Assembly (NCBI RefSeq): GCF_900091555.1
Contig: NZ_FMCX01000012.1
Span: forward strand, 1 to 64,000
Source: Micromonospora mirobrigensis
GTDB lineage: Bacteria > Actinomycetota > Actinomycetes > Mycobacteriales > Micromonosporaceae
Reading direction: 5' to 3'
Length of the DNA: 64,000 nt
Under the pieces are notes generated by a model. That model searched no databases and had not been told where the DNA came from. It saw nothing but the letters and a program-made list of their open reading frames with translations. Positions 1 through 8,553 of this stretch are shown piece by piece. Positions within the stretch are counted from its first letter, which is position 1. Each line of letters begins with the position of its first letter. Position numbers and translations under genes: made by a program.

Positions 1-801
1 GTCATCGCACCGCAGCTCGACCCGTACGAGGCGGTGATGCTGCTGCGGATCCGCGTACTGCGCGGCTCCCTGGATGCGGTCACCAAGGCACTCGCCGAGC
101 GAGACGACATACCGTTCATCGACTTGACCGCCGGCGGAGACGAGATCCTGGCGGTGCTCGCCAGCGGCAAGGACCCGCGGAACAGACTGATCTTCCGGCA
201 ACTACCCGCCACCCGTGCCGTGACCTCGGTCGAGGCGCAGACCGCGATGCACGTGTACGCGGACGCCTCCGCGTGGAGACTGGATGCGCTCAGCGCCGCC
301 GAGCGCCGAGAGTTGACGGCACCCGTACGGTCCCACGCTCCTGACGGCCTGGACCGGGAAATTCTGGCCACGTTGGCCCCGGACGCGCGGCAGTCCGCCG
401 CGGCCCTGGCAGCGAAGCTCGGCCGGCCGGAGTCAACCGTGCGGCGCAGGCTGACGGCGCTGCCACCGGTCACGCAGACCTACGTCGATCCGCACCGGCT
501 CGGACTGCTGGTCGACGCGAACCTCTACCTGCGGCTGCCTCCGGCGGAACTGCACCGGGTCGGTGCAGCCCTGGCCGCCCACCCAGCCGTGCACGGGGTC
601 CTGAGCACCACTGGCCGCGCCAACCTGCACGTGGCGGTCTGGCTGCCGAACCTCGAAGGGCTCCACCGGTTCATCACCGGGGAACTCGCGGCCCTCGGCG
701 TGACCGACGTCGAGACCGTGTTGGTCGGACGAGCGATCAAACGCCCTGGCCAACCGATTGGCAGCGTGATCCCACGCTCGGCGCGTGCACCCGTTGGGTG
801 A
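1..801 (+). CDS. Lrp/AsnC family transcriptional regulator (5' truncated)
   Basis: The reading frame is open from the first base, so the N-terminus lies outside the window; 266 residues are visible. The visible part ends an AsnC-type ligand-binding (RAM) half, followed by a second unit: a winged HTH (DREILATLAPDARQ...STVRRRLTAL, about residues 116-152) and a second RAM-like beta-alpha-beta domain (VLSTTGRANLHVAVW). Duplicated HTH-RAM architecture is common in actinobacterial AsnC regulators of about 330 residues. They bind DNA as oligomers and respond to amino acids or related metabolites. The target cannot be inferred because the divergent neighbour is outside the window. Confidence 0.85.
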   Translation, partial: VIAPQLDPYEAVMLLRIRVLRGSLDAVTKALAERDDIPFIDLTAGGDEILAVLASGKDPRNRLIFRQLPATRAVTSVEAQTAMHVYADASAWRLDALSAAERRELTAPVRSHAPDGLDREILATLAPDARQSAAALAAKLGRPESTVRRRLTALPPVTQTYVDPHRLGLLVDANLYLRLPPAELHRVGAALAAHPAVHGVLSTTGRANLHVAVWLPNLEGLHRFITGELAALGVTDVETVLVGRAIKRPGQPIGSVIPRSARAPVG

Positions 802-953
802 GGAGGGGACACCGGGCATCCGAGCCGACGCGGTGCGTGACCACCCTGGGGCCCGGCGTCGCCGCGCGAGAAGCGCCAGCGGCCTCAGGTGCGCGCGCGA
901 CCGTGTCGTCGGTGCCGAGCAGGCGCTTGCTCGCCCGGTAGCCGATGCGCGGG

Positions 954-1649
954 TCAGTCCGCTGAGTCGGCGCCGACGTCCGGAATGCTGGGCGGGGGCG
1001 GGGGCGGGGGCGGGGTCGGGGTCCGGGTCGGCCGGCGGAAGGCGCCGTACCACCAGGTCGCCGCCAGTTCCCGTGCCGCGGCCGCGTCGGAGACGGGGTC
1101 GGACGGGCCGAGGCTGACGTGGTGGGCGAGGAACCGGTCACCACCGAGGACGACCAGTCGGCTCGCGGGGTCCGGGTCGACGTCGGCCGGGATGCGACCG
1201 GCGTCCCGTTCGGCCCGGATCAGACCTGCGGTGTGTACGACGAACGCGTCGAGCGCGGACGCCCAGAATTCCCGCACCACCTCGTCGTACGCCGCGACCT
1301 CGCTGATCGCCGCGAGTACGGGTGCGTAGGCCCGGTAGGTCCCGATCACGTCGGTGAACGCCTGGGTGAGGCCGTCGAGGCCGTCCGCCACGGGGTCCCA
1401 CCCCTGGACCCGGTCGAGCGAGGTCTCCTGCATGGTTCCGGCGAGGCGTACGAGCAGTTCGGTCTTGTCGCGGAAGTGCACGTAGAAGGTCGAGCGGGCG
1501 ACCCCCGCCTCTGCGGCGATCCGTTGCACGCCCAGGTCGGTGAACCGGTGCCCCTCTTGAAGCAGGCGCGTGGTGGCGGCGAGCACCTGAGATTCCACCG
1601 CGGAACGCCGGTCGGGGTCGTGAGGTCGTCGCCGGGTGACAGAGGGCAT
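954..1649 (-). CDS. TetR/AcrR family transcriptional regulator with poly-proline tail
   Basis: The 231-residue protein has an N-terminal HTH (about residues 15-65: AATTRLLQEGHRFTDLGVQRIAAEAGVARSTFYVHF with the usual F-Y-x-H-F end of the recognition helix) and a helical ligand/dimer domain. It is divergent from the hydrolase-oxidase fusion at 1891, and a palindromic site at 1815-1841 lies between them, so local repression is likely. Odd feature: the C-terminus ends in a run of eight prolines encoded by a G/C hexamer tract (about 992-1018), probably from slippage and unlikely to be structured. The ATG at 1649 is preceded only by a weak ribosome site. Confidence 0.88.
   Translation of the reverse strand: MPSVTRRRPHDPDRRSAVESQVLAATTRLLQEGHRFTDLGVQRIAAEAGVARSTFYVHFRDKTELLVRLAGTMQETSLDRVQGWDPVADGLDGLTQAFTDVIGTYRAYAPVLAAISEVAAYDEVVREFWASALDAFVVHTAGLIRAERDAGRIPADVDPDPASRLVVLGGDRFLAHHVSLGPSDPVSDAAAARELAATWWYGAFRRPTRTPTPPPPPPPPSIPDVGADSAD
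992..1018 (+). repeat. GGGGGC hexamer tract
   Basis: Four to five consecutive GGGGGC-type units on the plus strand inside the 3' end of the TetR gene encode its proline run on the opposite strand. The tract is a slippage hotspot and could form a G-quadruplex on the non-template strand. Confidence 0.8.
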
Positions 1650-1814
1650 GGTCGGATCCTAGGAGGGGCGCCGGAATGTCGCCTGGTAGGCGCAGAGATC
1701 CGGGGTCGTATTCCGCCCCGTGTCGGTTTCCGGGCGAGGAGCGCCTTACGGCGGGCGCCTTCACCTGCGCCGACGGCTCTGGACACCGAGATCCCCCGTG
1801 TACTCTAGGCGAGC

Positions 1815-1841
1815 CGGACACACTGTCCGACACTATGTCCG
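1815..1841. promoter_or_regulatory. TetR operator candidate
   Basis: A perfect inverted repeat CGGACA-CAC-TGTCCG (1815-1829) is followed by a further TGTCCG half-site (1836-1841). It lies between the divergent TetR gene and the hydrolase-oxidase gene, just downstream of a TACTCT (1801-1806) that could be a -10 element for the rightward gene. Assignment to the adjacent TetR protein is inference. Confidence 0.55.
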
Positions 1842-1890
1842 AACCATCGGTGTGGCACCGGATCCGCCCGGTTGAAGTGGAGATCTGACC

Positions 1891-4008
1891 TTGACCAGTA
1901 CGAAGCGACCGACGCTCCTGTTCGTGCACGGCGCCTGGCACGGCTCGTGGACCTGGGGGAAGCTGGAGCGGGAACTCACCGCACGAGGATGGGCTACCCG
2001 GACGGTCGATCTGCCCAGCGCGCTGACGCCGGACGCCCCGACCGAGCCGACCCCCGGCATGTACGACGACGCCCGGGTGATCCGCGCGGCACTGGACAGC
2101 ATCGACGGTCCGGTCGTGGTGGTCGCGCACTCCTACGGCGGCGTACCTGTCACCCAGGCAACCGGCGGCGCCGGCAACGTCGCGCACATCGTCTACCTGG
2201 CGGCCTACCAGCTCGACGTCGGGGAGGCGTTGCTGCCGTACCACGGCGTTCCCGTTCCGGAGTCGGTGGAAGGCGTCCTGCCCGTCGTCGATCCCTCCAT
2301 CGGCCGCATCCCGCTCCCCTACTTCTACGGTGGAGTGGAAGCGGCCGAGGCCGAGGAGGCCGCGGCCCGACTCGTGCCGCAGAGCCTGCGCTCGTTCCAC
2401 GAGGTGGTCACCGAGGCGGGTTGGCGATCCATCCCGTCCAGCTACATCGTCACCGAGCGGGACCAGGCGCTTCCCGCCGCGGTGCAGGAGCAGTTGGCCA
2501 CGCGGGCACAGGCGGTCCACCGCCTTGACAGCCACCACTCACCCATGCTCTCGATGGCCGGTGAGCTCGCCAGCCTGCTCGTGACGATCGCGCAGGACGC
2601 CCGCACCGCCACAGCCGGTTCGCGGGAGCCCACCCCGATCACCGCCGGGGCCGTCGCCGAACTCGCCGCGGTCGCCACCGGGCCGGTCCTGCGCCCCGCG
2701 GACGAGGGGTACGCCGCCGAGTGTGCCGGTTACAACCTCGCCGTACCGCACCGGCCGGCTCTGGTGGTCGGCGCCACAAACCCCGCGGACGTTCAGGCGG
2801 CGGTCCGCTTCGCGGCGGCCCACGACCTGCCGGTGGCGGTACTCGCCACCGGCCACTCCGCGCTTCCTTCGGCCGGAGCGGTGCTGATCACCACGCGCCG
2901 GATGAACGCGGTGAGCATCGACGCCGAACGGCGTACCGCCCGGATCGGGGCCGGTGTGCGCTGGCAGCAGGTCATCGACGAAGCGGCGAAGCACGGCCTG
3001 GCGCCGTTGAACGGGTCGGCGCCCACCGTCGGCGCGGTCAGCTACACCCTCGGCGGCGGACTGAGCCCGATCGGTCGTACCTTCGGCTACGCCGCCGACC
3101 ACGTACGCGCGATCGAACTGGTGACCGCGGACGGCGAGCTGCGTCGGGTGACCGCGGAGAGCGAGCCGGAGCTGTTCTGGGCGCTGCGCGGGGGCAAGGG
3201 AAACTTCGGCGTCGTCACCGCGTTGGAGTTCGGTCTGTTCCCGGTCGCCCGGATCTACGGCGGCGGTCTCTTCTTCCCGGGGGAGTTCACCGCCGAGGTG
3301 CTCCGCACGTGGAGCTCCTGGACCGTCGGCCTCCCAGACGAGATGACCTCGTCGGTGGCGTTGCTGCAACTGCCGCCCGCCCCGGACGTCCCGGAGCCGC
3401 TGCGTGGCCGGTTCGTGGTGCACGTCCGGATGGCGTACGTAGGATCGGCCCAGGAGGGTGCCCGACTGGTCGAGCCGCTGCGGGCGATCGGGCCGGCGCT
3501 GATCGACTCGGTGACCGAGATGCCCTACGCCGCCATCGGCTCGGTCCACAACGACCCGCCGATGCCGATCCCGTTCTCCGACCGCTCTACCCTGCTGCGG
3601 GAGTTCACGCCGGCCCTGGCCGACACGATCATTGAGCTTGCCGGACCGGCCTCGCAGAGTCCGCTCGCCATGCTCGAGATCCGGCACCTCGGTGGCGCGC
3701 TGGACCGCCGGCCCGAGCCGGCGAACGCCGTCGACACCCGGGGCTCCGCCTACCTCCTCTACGGGGTCGCGATCGGCGGTCCGGACCAGGCCGAGGCGGC
3801 AGGTGAGTACCTGACCCGGCTGATCGCCGACCTCGGACCGTGGAGCACCGGACGGCGGTTCGTCAACTTCTTCTCTGCGGTGGACGCCGCTCCGGAGGGC
3901 GTGCGGACGGGATACCGGCCGGAGTCCTACGAGCGGCTGGTCGCGGTCAAGCGGAGGTTCGACCCGCGCAACCTCTTCCGGGTGAACCACAACATCCCGC
4001 CAGCCTGA
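1891..4008 (+). CDS. Alpha/beta-hydrolase fused to FAD-linked (BBE-type) oxidase
   Basis: One 705-residue chain with two enzymes. Residues about 1-235 are an alpha/beta-hydrolase: HGAWHGSW near the N-terminus as oxyanion region, nucleophile serine in AHSYGGVP, and HH near residue 217 as the catalytic histidine. A short linker leads to an FAD_binding_4 / berberine-bridge-enzyme oxidase (about 270-705) with the TGH histidine expected to carry 8-alpha-linked FAD, a GGG-containing flavin segment and the typical C-terminus (RRFDPRNLFRVNHNIPP). The second covalent cysteine of bicovalent family members is absent: the region reads GAVSYTLGGG. No signal peptide is seen, so it is probably cytosolic. 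TTG start with GTGGAG upstream at 1877-1882. The substrate is unknown; such oxidases act on sugars, lactones or aromatic alcohols. Confidence 0.85.
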   Translation: MTSTKRPTLLFVHGAWHGSWTWGKLERELTARGWATRTVDLPSALTPDAPTEPTPGMYDDARVIRAALDSIDGPVVVVAHSYGGVPVTQATGGAGNVAHIVYLAAYQLDVGEALLPYHGVPVPESVEGVLPVVDPSIGRIPLPYFYGGVEAAEAEEAAARLVPQSLRSFHEVVTEAGWRSIPSSYIVTERDQALPAAVQEQLATRAQAVHRLDSHHSPMLSMAGELASLLVTIAQDARTATAGSREPTPITAGAVAELAAVATGPVLRPADEGYAAECAGYNLAVPHRPALVVGATNPADVQAAVRFAAAHDLPVAVLATGHSALPSAGAVLITTRRMNAVSIDAERRTARIGAGVRWQQVIDEAAKHGLAPLNGSAPTVGAVSYTLGGGLSPIGRTFGYAADHVRAIELVTADGELRRVTAESEPELFWALRGGKGNFGVVTALEFGLFPVARIYGGGLFFPGEFTAEVLRTWSSWTVGLPDEMTSSVALLQLPPAPDVPEPLRGRFVVHVRMAYVGSAQEGARLVEPLRAIGPALIDSVTEMPYAAIGSVHNDPPMPIPFSDRSTLLREFTPALADTIIELAGPASQSPLAMLEIRHLGGALDRRPEPANAVDTRGSAYLLYGVAIGGPDQAEAAGEYLTRLIADLGPWSTGRRFVNFFSAVDAAPEGVRTGYRPESYERLVAVKRRFDPRNLFRVNHNIPPA

Positions 4009-4218
4009 CAGCGGCGCGGTCCGGGGTCCGGGGTCAGGGGTCCGACCGCATCTTCATCCAAACGGATTCAAACGGAAGGCCGCTAGACCACTGGCGGGGG
4101 CTCAACGAGAACCTCACGAGTGGATTCCACCCCGTGAGCGATCGTCCAATCCTCTTCGCTCGGGTCACCGGCAGGGTCTGCCGTCGGCCGCTCGGTCCTC
4201 CTGTCCTTCTCCGGGATG
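4009..4218. other. Intergenic, no gene seen
   Basis: Short GGTCCGGG-type direct repeats follow the fusion gene stop, then unstructured sequence up to the sigma-factor promoter motif. No coding signal or strong hairpin was recognised. Confidence 0.5.
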
Positions 4219-4220
4219 CC

Positions 4221-4268
4221 TGACGCGCCGGGGCCCGCTGCGTTACCAGATTCGAGCCGGATGTGAGT
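4221..4268 (+). promoter_or_regulatory. Putative autoregulated ECF promoter (sigma gene copy)
   Basis: TGACGCGC (4221), GTTACC (4242-4247) and GATGTGAGT (4260-4268) recur with exactly the same spacings upstream of the lipoprotein gene (6256, 6277, 6295). GTTACC and GATGTGAGT would be the -35- and -10-like parts of an ECF promoter. The predicted leader to the ATG at 4479 is about 200 nt. Confidence 0.65.
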
Positions 4269-4478
4269 ATCTCGGCATCTTGTCCTCCTCGGGGGACGAA
4301 GTCACAGATTCCTGGACCGGCGGCGGTATGGTCTACCGACTGCGCGGTGCCCGGACGTGCGTGGTCGCTTCGGTGATGTCGTCCACCGAGGCGGCTCGGC
4401 GCCGTCGCAACAGCACTGTGCCGTCCCCGGATCCCGGGTCGAGTTTCGCGCTCGGGTCCCGCCCTGGAAGGTCTCGAC

Positions 4479-6239
4479 ATGACGGCTCTCCGTGCCGACT
4501 CCACCGGCCACGCCGGTGCCCACTGGAATGTCGACGCCCGGCAGTGGCTGGTGGAGCGGTATCTGCCCACGATCTACGGCTACGTCCGGGGCGCGCTGCC
4601 TGCGGACGAGGTGGACGACGTGGTGCAGGAGGTGTTTCTGCGCTGTCTGCGTGGCCTACCCAGCCTGCGTGACCCCCAGCGGGTCGAGCCCTGGCTGATC
4701 GGCATCGCGGTCAATCTGGTGCGTGATCGCCTGCGCCGGCCACCTCCGGTCGACCCGGGCGGGCTGCGGCTGCCGCGGCAGGGCCAGCCGACCGACGAGC
4801 AGGCGATCGCCCGCGCGGACGCCGACCAGCAGGGCAGGGACCTGGTGGGCGCGGTGGCCTGGCTGGACCTGCGGCACCGCGAGCTGCTGCCGCTGTGGGG
4901 CCTGGAGCTGACCGGCCTGATGCAACGGGCCGACGTGGTGCGCGCCGCCGGCGGCACCCCGAGCGCGGTACGGGTCGATATTCTGCGGATGCGCCGGCAG
5001 CTGGACCTGGCTCGTGAGGTCGTGCGTATGCTGCGTCGACAGTCGGAATACTGTTCGCGACTCCGGTCGCTGCGGCGCGGCTGGGATGGCAGGCCGAGCC
5101 CCGCCGCCCGCAAGCGGTTCGGCCGGCACCTGCGCGACTGTAAGGTCTGCGCACCCGTTGCCGGTGATCTCCTACCAACCGAGTTGCTGCTGGTGCGAGC
5201 CTCGTCGGCAACGGTGCCGGCCGCCCTGGTCTGGGCGGTGACCCGACTGGTCGGGTCGTCCGGCAGCGCCGCGACGGCCGCCGGCACGTGGTCAGCGGCC
5301 AGCGCACCCGCCGGAGCCGCGTCCTGGGCTGATCGCATCACCGCCTGGACATGGCCGGTGAAGGCTGCCACAGCAACGGCGTCGGTCGGGATTATCGCCG
5401 CCGCCGCCGTCCTGGTCGGCACCCGCGGCTCGGGCACCCCGGCGGCTGCACCCGCGCCCCCGGCTGCGATCGCGCCGACCGCGTCCGTCGCGCCGCCAAC
5501 CGCTTCGCCCTCGCCGCGCGGGACCGCCGCGCCGTCCCCGACCGTTCGGGCGGAGACCGGCCTGACTGTCGCTCAGGTGGTCGACGACATGACGCGTCGA
5601 CAGGACGCTGCCCCACACGGCGTGCCGACCGCGTGGGACTGGGCGCGGGGGGCCGTCTGGGGCAACGGCAACCCGGACCGCTTCCAGGCGGTGCAGGCGG
5701 AAGCAATGGTGTACGAATGCGCCAGCGGCAGCGCCGCGCGCAACGTACGGGTGCAGGTCCGGGGGGTCCGCACCTGGGTTCGCAGCGCCCGGACCGGACG
5801 GTGGCGGATCGCCCAACGCACCGACAGCCCTTCGGGTAGCTCGTATCCGGAGGACTTCTCCGGCGGCGGGACCGGCGAACGGATCCGCACCGAGCCGGGC
5901 GGCACCCGATCGGTGCGCCCCGGCGACGGCCGCAACGTGATGATCTGGCCGCCACGGCGAGCACCTATCGATCCCGGCGACGAGGCCGGAGTGGTGACGA
6001 CGGTGCAGGCCCGCCTGATCCTCGACGACCCGCGGGGGCCCGATGAGCGCGACCGGGCCTGCCTCCTGCTCAGCATGGGCGGCAGCTACTGGCGGGACGC
6101 CGACACCGTCATCAGTGACGGTGCGCTGCGCGCCCTCGGGCACGGGCGGTTCAAGCGGGTCACCAGCGGGTGGAGCAACTTCAGCATGTCCACCCTGCGA
6201 CCCGATGCCCTGCGCGCAGCCCGTCCGCCGTTCTCCTGA
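4479..6239 (+). CDS. ECF sigma factor fused to ZAS anti-sigma motif, TM helix and extracytoplasmic domain
   Basis: 586 residues. Sigma region 2 spans about 24-90 (RYLPTIYGYVRGALPADEVDDVVQEVFLRCL...PWLIGIAVNLVRDRL) and region 4 about 120-190. It continues into a zinc-binding anti-sigma-like segment with the exact H-x3-C-x2-C pattern (His217, Cys221, Cys224), a hydrophobic helix near 290-312 (TASVGIIAAAAVLVG), a Pro/Ala/Thr-rich stalk, and an outer domain of about 230 residues I do not recognise. Actinobacterial ECF groups with C-terminal ZAS/TM extensions are known (ECF52/53-type). They are thought to sense outside stimuli and release or activate the sigma part. The promoter motif shared with the next gene suggests autoregulation and a dedicated target. 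ATG chosen at 4479 with GGAAGG upstream. Confidence 0.85.
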   Translation: MTALRADSTGHAGAHWNVDARQWLVERYLPTIYGYVRGALPADEVDDVVQEVFLRCLRGLPSLRDPQRVEPWLIGIAVNLVRDRLRRPPPVDPGGLRLPRQGQPTDEQAIARADADQQGRDLVGAVAWLDLRHRELLPLWGLELTGLMQRADVVRAAGGTPSAVRVDILRMRRQLDLAREVVRMLRRQSEYCSRLRSLRRGWDGRPSPAARKRFGRHLRDCKVCAPVAGDLLPTELLLVRASSATVPAALVWAVTRLVGSSGSAATAAGTWSAASAPAGAASWADRITAWTWPVKAATATASVGIIAAAAVLVGTRGSGTPAAAPAPPAAIAPTASVAPPTASPSPRGTAAPSPTVRAETGLTVAQVVDDMTRRQDAAPHGVPTAWDWARGAVWGNGNPDRFQAVQAEAMVYECASGSAARNVRVQVRGVRTWVRSARTGRWRIAQRTDSPSGSSYPEDFSGGGTGERIRTEPGGTRSVRPGDGRNVMIWPPRRAPIDPGDEAGVVTTVQARLILDDPRGPDERDRACLLLSMGGSYWRDADTVISDGALRALGHGRFKRVTSGWSNFSMSTLRPDALRAARPPFS

Positions 6240-6255
6240 GGTGAGGGCGAACCCC

Positions 6256-6303
6256 TGACGCGCGGGCGGGCATCCCGTTACCGATTTTGACGGCGATGTG
6301 AGT
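6256..6303 (+). promoter_or_regulatory. Putative ECF promoter (lipoprotein gene copy)
   Basis: TGACGCGC (6256), GTTACC (6277-6282) and GATGTGAGT (6295-6303) match the motif ahead of the sigma gene with identical 21- and 18-nt start-to-start distances, while the intervening bases differ. The start codon at 6372 is about 65 nt downstream. Confidence 0.65.
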
Positions 6304-6371
6304 CAGCCATCGGTCCAGGGTGCATGACCGCCGACGTCCGTAGCATCGGTCTCGCTTCAGGAGGGAAGAGA

Positions 6372-7652
6372 ATGACGATCACTGCGCGCGCGTACGCCGC
6401 CTGCTTGGCCGGGCTCACTCTGGTGGCGGTCACCGCCTGCGGAGAATCGCCGCAGACACCACCCGGCGGGTACGCCGACGGCCCGGCAGGTCCGGCCGTC
6501 TCGACGCCGCGAGTGCCGACCGCGAGGCCGCCGGCCACTTCCGGCCGCGGGCCGTCACGCGCCCCCGCTGGTACGAGTGGCTTGGGCGCGGCTCCCACGA
6601 CGAGCGCGAGCCCCACCGGCGCGACGCCCGCAGCCCGGGCGGCCTACCCGCCCGTGCCCGCCAGCCGCTCGAAGCTGCGCTGGCCCTTCGCCCGCGACAG
6701 CATCTGGAACACGCCCCTGGGCTCCGGCGCCCGCTACGTGCCGGTGCGGATCGGCTCCAAGGGGCTCGGCACCGACGAGGACTGGTTCGTGGCCACCTCG
6801 GCCCGCGATCCCGAGGTGCCCACCTACATGTACGCCTCGTTCTTCAAGGGGCGTTGCAGCAAGAACATTCCGCAACAGCAGGCACAGTGGCACCCGGAGC
6901 TGGGCCGACCCGTCCACGTACCGAAGAGCCTGGTCATCCCGGACGCCACGACCACCCCGTACTCGACCCCGAACAACGCCTCGGCGTTCCTCGACCCCGA
7001 CGGGCGCACCCTGCACCAGTTCAGCATCACCGCCCGCTGCCGTCCCGCCGACCCGCTCTACGGCTACCGGGTGGCCGAGCAGGACATCTACGGCGACGGC
7101 ATCAACGGTGGCCACCTCGGCTCCGGGCTCTCCAGCATCGGCGGCAGCGTCCGCGAGGGCGAGCTGACCGGCGCCGCCCCGATCCGGCACGCCCTGAAGG
7201 TCGACCTCTGGGGCAACTGGCTCTTCCACGACGCGGCGACCGGTGGCTTCCGCTGGCCGGCCAGCCTCGCCGACTCGGTGGCCGCCACCGACTACAAGGG
7301 ACGCGACAAGGCTCTGCGGATGGGGTCCCTGCTGGCCATCAAACCGGACGTCACCCCCGAACAGCTGAAGATCACCGACCCGGTGGCCTTGAAGATCTTC
7401 CACGCCCTGCAGGACTACGGCGCCTACGTCGCCGACACCACCGGCTGGGACTACAACACCCTCTGCGTCGAGATGTCCGCCAAGACGGAGTTCCGGCGCC
7501 ACTACGGCCGGGACATCTCCCAGTACCGGCCGATACAGGACGCCTTCAACCAGATGCTCAGGGTCATCCAGGTGGTCGACAACAACTCACCGCGCACCGT
7601 CGGCGGTGGTGGCATCCGGCGCGCACCCGCCGCACCCCCCATCCGCGACTGA
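6372..7652 (+). CDS. Secreted lipoprotein, probable target of the fused ECF sigma factor
   Basis: 426 residues. The start at 6372 is chosen because AGGAGGG lies 8-13 nt upstream and it gives a clean lipoprotein signal (charged start, hydrophobic run, lipobox VTAC). A Pro/Thr/Ala-rich stalk of about 70 residues follows, then a domain of about 310 residues beginning WPFARDSIWNTPLGSGARYV, rich in Trp, Tyr and Gly. This domain occurs in hypothetical secreted proteins; I cannot name its function. A wall- or surface-associated role is likely from the lipid anchor. It shares a promoter motif with the upstream sigma gene, so it is probably co-induced. The C-terminus carries several arginines and prolines and no membrane helix. 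Confidence 0.75.
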   Translation: MTITARAYAACLAGLTLVAVTACGESPQTPPGGYADGPAGPAVSTPRVPTARPPATSGRGPSRAPAGTSGLGAAPTTSASPTGATPAARAAYPPVPASRSKLRWPFARDSIWNTPLGSGARYVPVRIGSKGLGTDEDWFVATSARDPEVPTYMYASFFKGRCSKNIPQQQAQWHPELGRPVHVPKSLVIPDATTTPYSTPNNASAFLDPDGRTLHQFSITARCRPADPLYGYRVAEQDIYGDGINGGHLGSGLSSIGGSVREGELTGAAPIRHALKVDLWGNWLFHDAATGGFRWPASLADSVAATDYKGRDKALRMGSLLAIKPDVTPEQLKITDPVALKIFHALQDYGAYVADTTGWDYNTLCVEMSAKTEFRRHYGRDISQYRPIQDAFNQMLRVIQVVDNNSPRTVGGGGIRRAPAAPPIRD

Positions 7653-7901
7653 TCCAGGGGCCGCGAATCTGGCGTCGCTAGCCGTGACCGCAGTGTCGAG
7701 AGGGCGGTCAGTGGAATCGGTGCTGTCGCCGTACCGGGGGTGGGATGGTCCGGCCCGAGACGAATTGAGGCGTCGCCGACCATGACGCCCACGCCGCCGG
7801 ATGGTTCCTCGTGCCGACTCCTGGGTCACCCACGGCGGTAGAATCGCCGACGCGGATGAACTACTGGACCCGTGCCCTCCGACAGGCTGTGCGAGGCCGA
7901 A

Positions 7902-8363
7902 ATGAAACATCGCTTCATCGGCCAGGTGGATACTCTGCCGTGGGGCCGTAATCGTTACCGCGTCATCCGGGTGCCCGACGCGCTGGCCGACAACGCACGT
8001 CAGGAACACACCCGACGGGTGGCCGGCACCATCGACGGTGTACCGGTCAACCTGGCGCTCAATCGCGCGCCGGTCATCGACGGATGGTTCCTGTGGGCTG
8101 GTGAATCACTGCTGCGGCAGCTGGGGGCCGAGCCCGGAGAACATCTCGAGTGTGTCCTCGGACCAACGGATCCCGATGTCGTTGATCTCCCCGAAGACCT
8201 CGAGACCACCCTGGCCGATGCCGGCGTGACGGAGCGCTGGGAGAGTCTCTCCCCACCTGCCCGGCGGCGGTGGTTGTCCACCGTGAACCAGGCCAGGAGG
8301 GCAGAAACCCGAGCGCGACGGATCACGGAGATCATTTCCGCCCTGAATCGGCAGTCCGGCTGA
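7902..8363 (+). CDS. DUF1905 / YdeI-OmpD-associated family protein
   Basis: About 153 residues from ATG 7902 (KHRFIGQVDTLPWGRNRYRVIRVP is the usual start of the DUF1905 beta-barrel); an in-frame GTG at 7872 would add ten residues. The N-terminal part (to about residue 85) is the DUF1905 domain. The C-terminal part is the YdeI-like helical segment with SPPARRRWLSTVNQARRAETRARRITEIISAL (compare S-x-x-x-R-R-x-Y-x-x-W-I-x-x-A-K-R-x-E-T-R-x-R-R). The family is cytosolic and sometimes annotated as bacteriocin-protection protein, but its molecular role is not established. Confidence 0.7.
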   Translation: MKHRFIGQVDTLPWGRNRYRVIRVPDALADNARQEHTRRVAGTIDGVPVNLALNRAPVIDGWFLWAGESLLRQLGAEPGEHLECVLGPTDPDVVDLPEDLETTLADAGVTERWESLSPPARRRWLSTVNQARRAETRARRITEIISALNRQSG

Positions 8364-8553
8364 GCAACCAGGGGCGAATCCCGGAGATCAGACTGCCCGC
8401 TGTGGTGACCTGGGCACCTCCGGGTCCAGCAGCGGAAACGTCTCTCGACGTCTCGCACCGCTCCCCCGCCGTCCGCCGGCGCGGCAGCGACGTCCACCTA
8501 ATGATCAGCGCTGTCCTCCAGGTGGGCATGCCGGCACGCTCAAGATGCAGAGA

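Noticed and set aside
737..1144. Long minus- and plus-strand open frames around the TetR 3' end
   Set aside because: Pro/Arg/Ser-rich shadow frames caused by high GC; no ribosome sites or domains.
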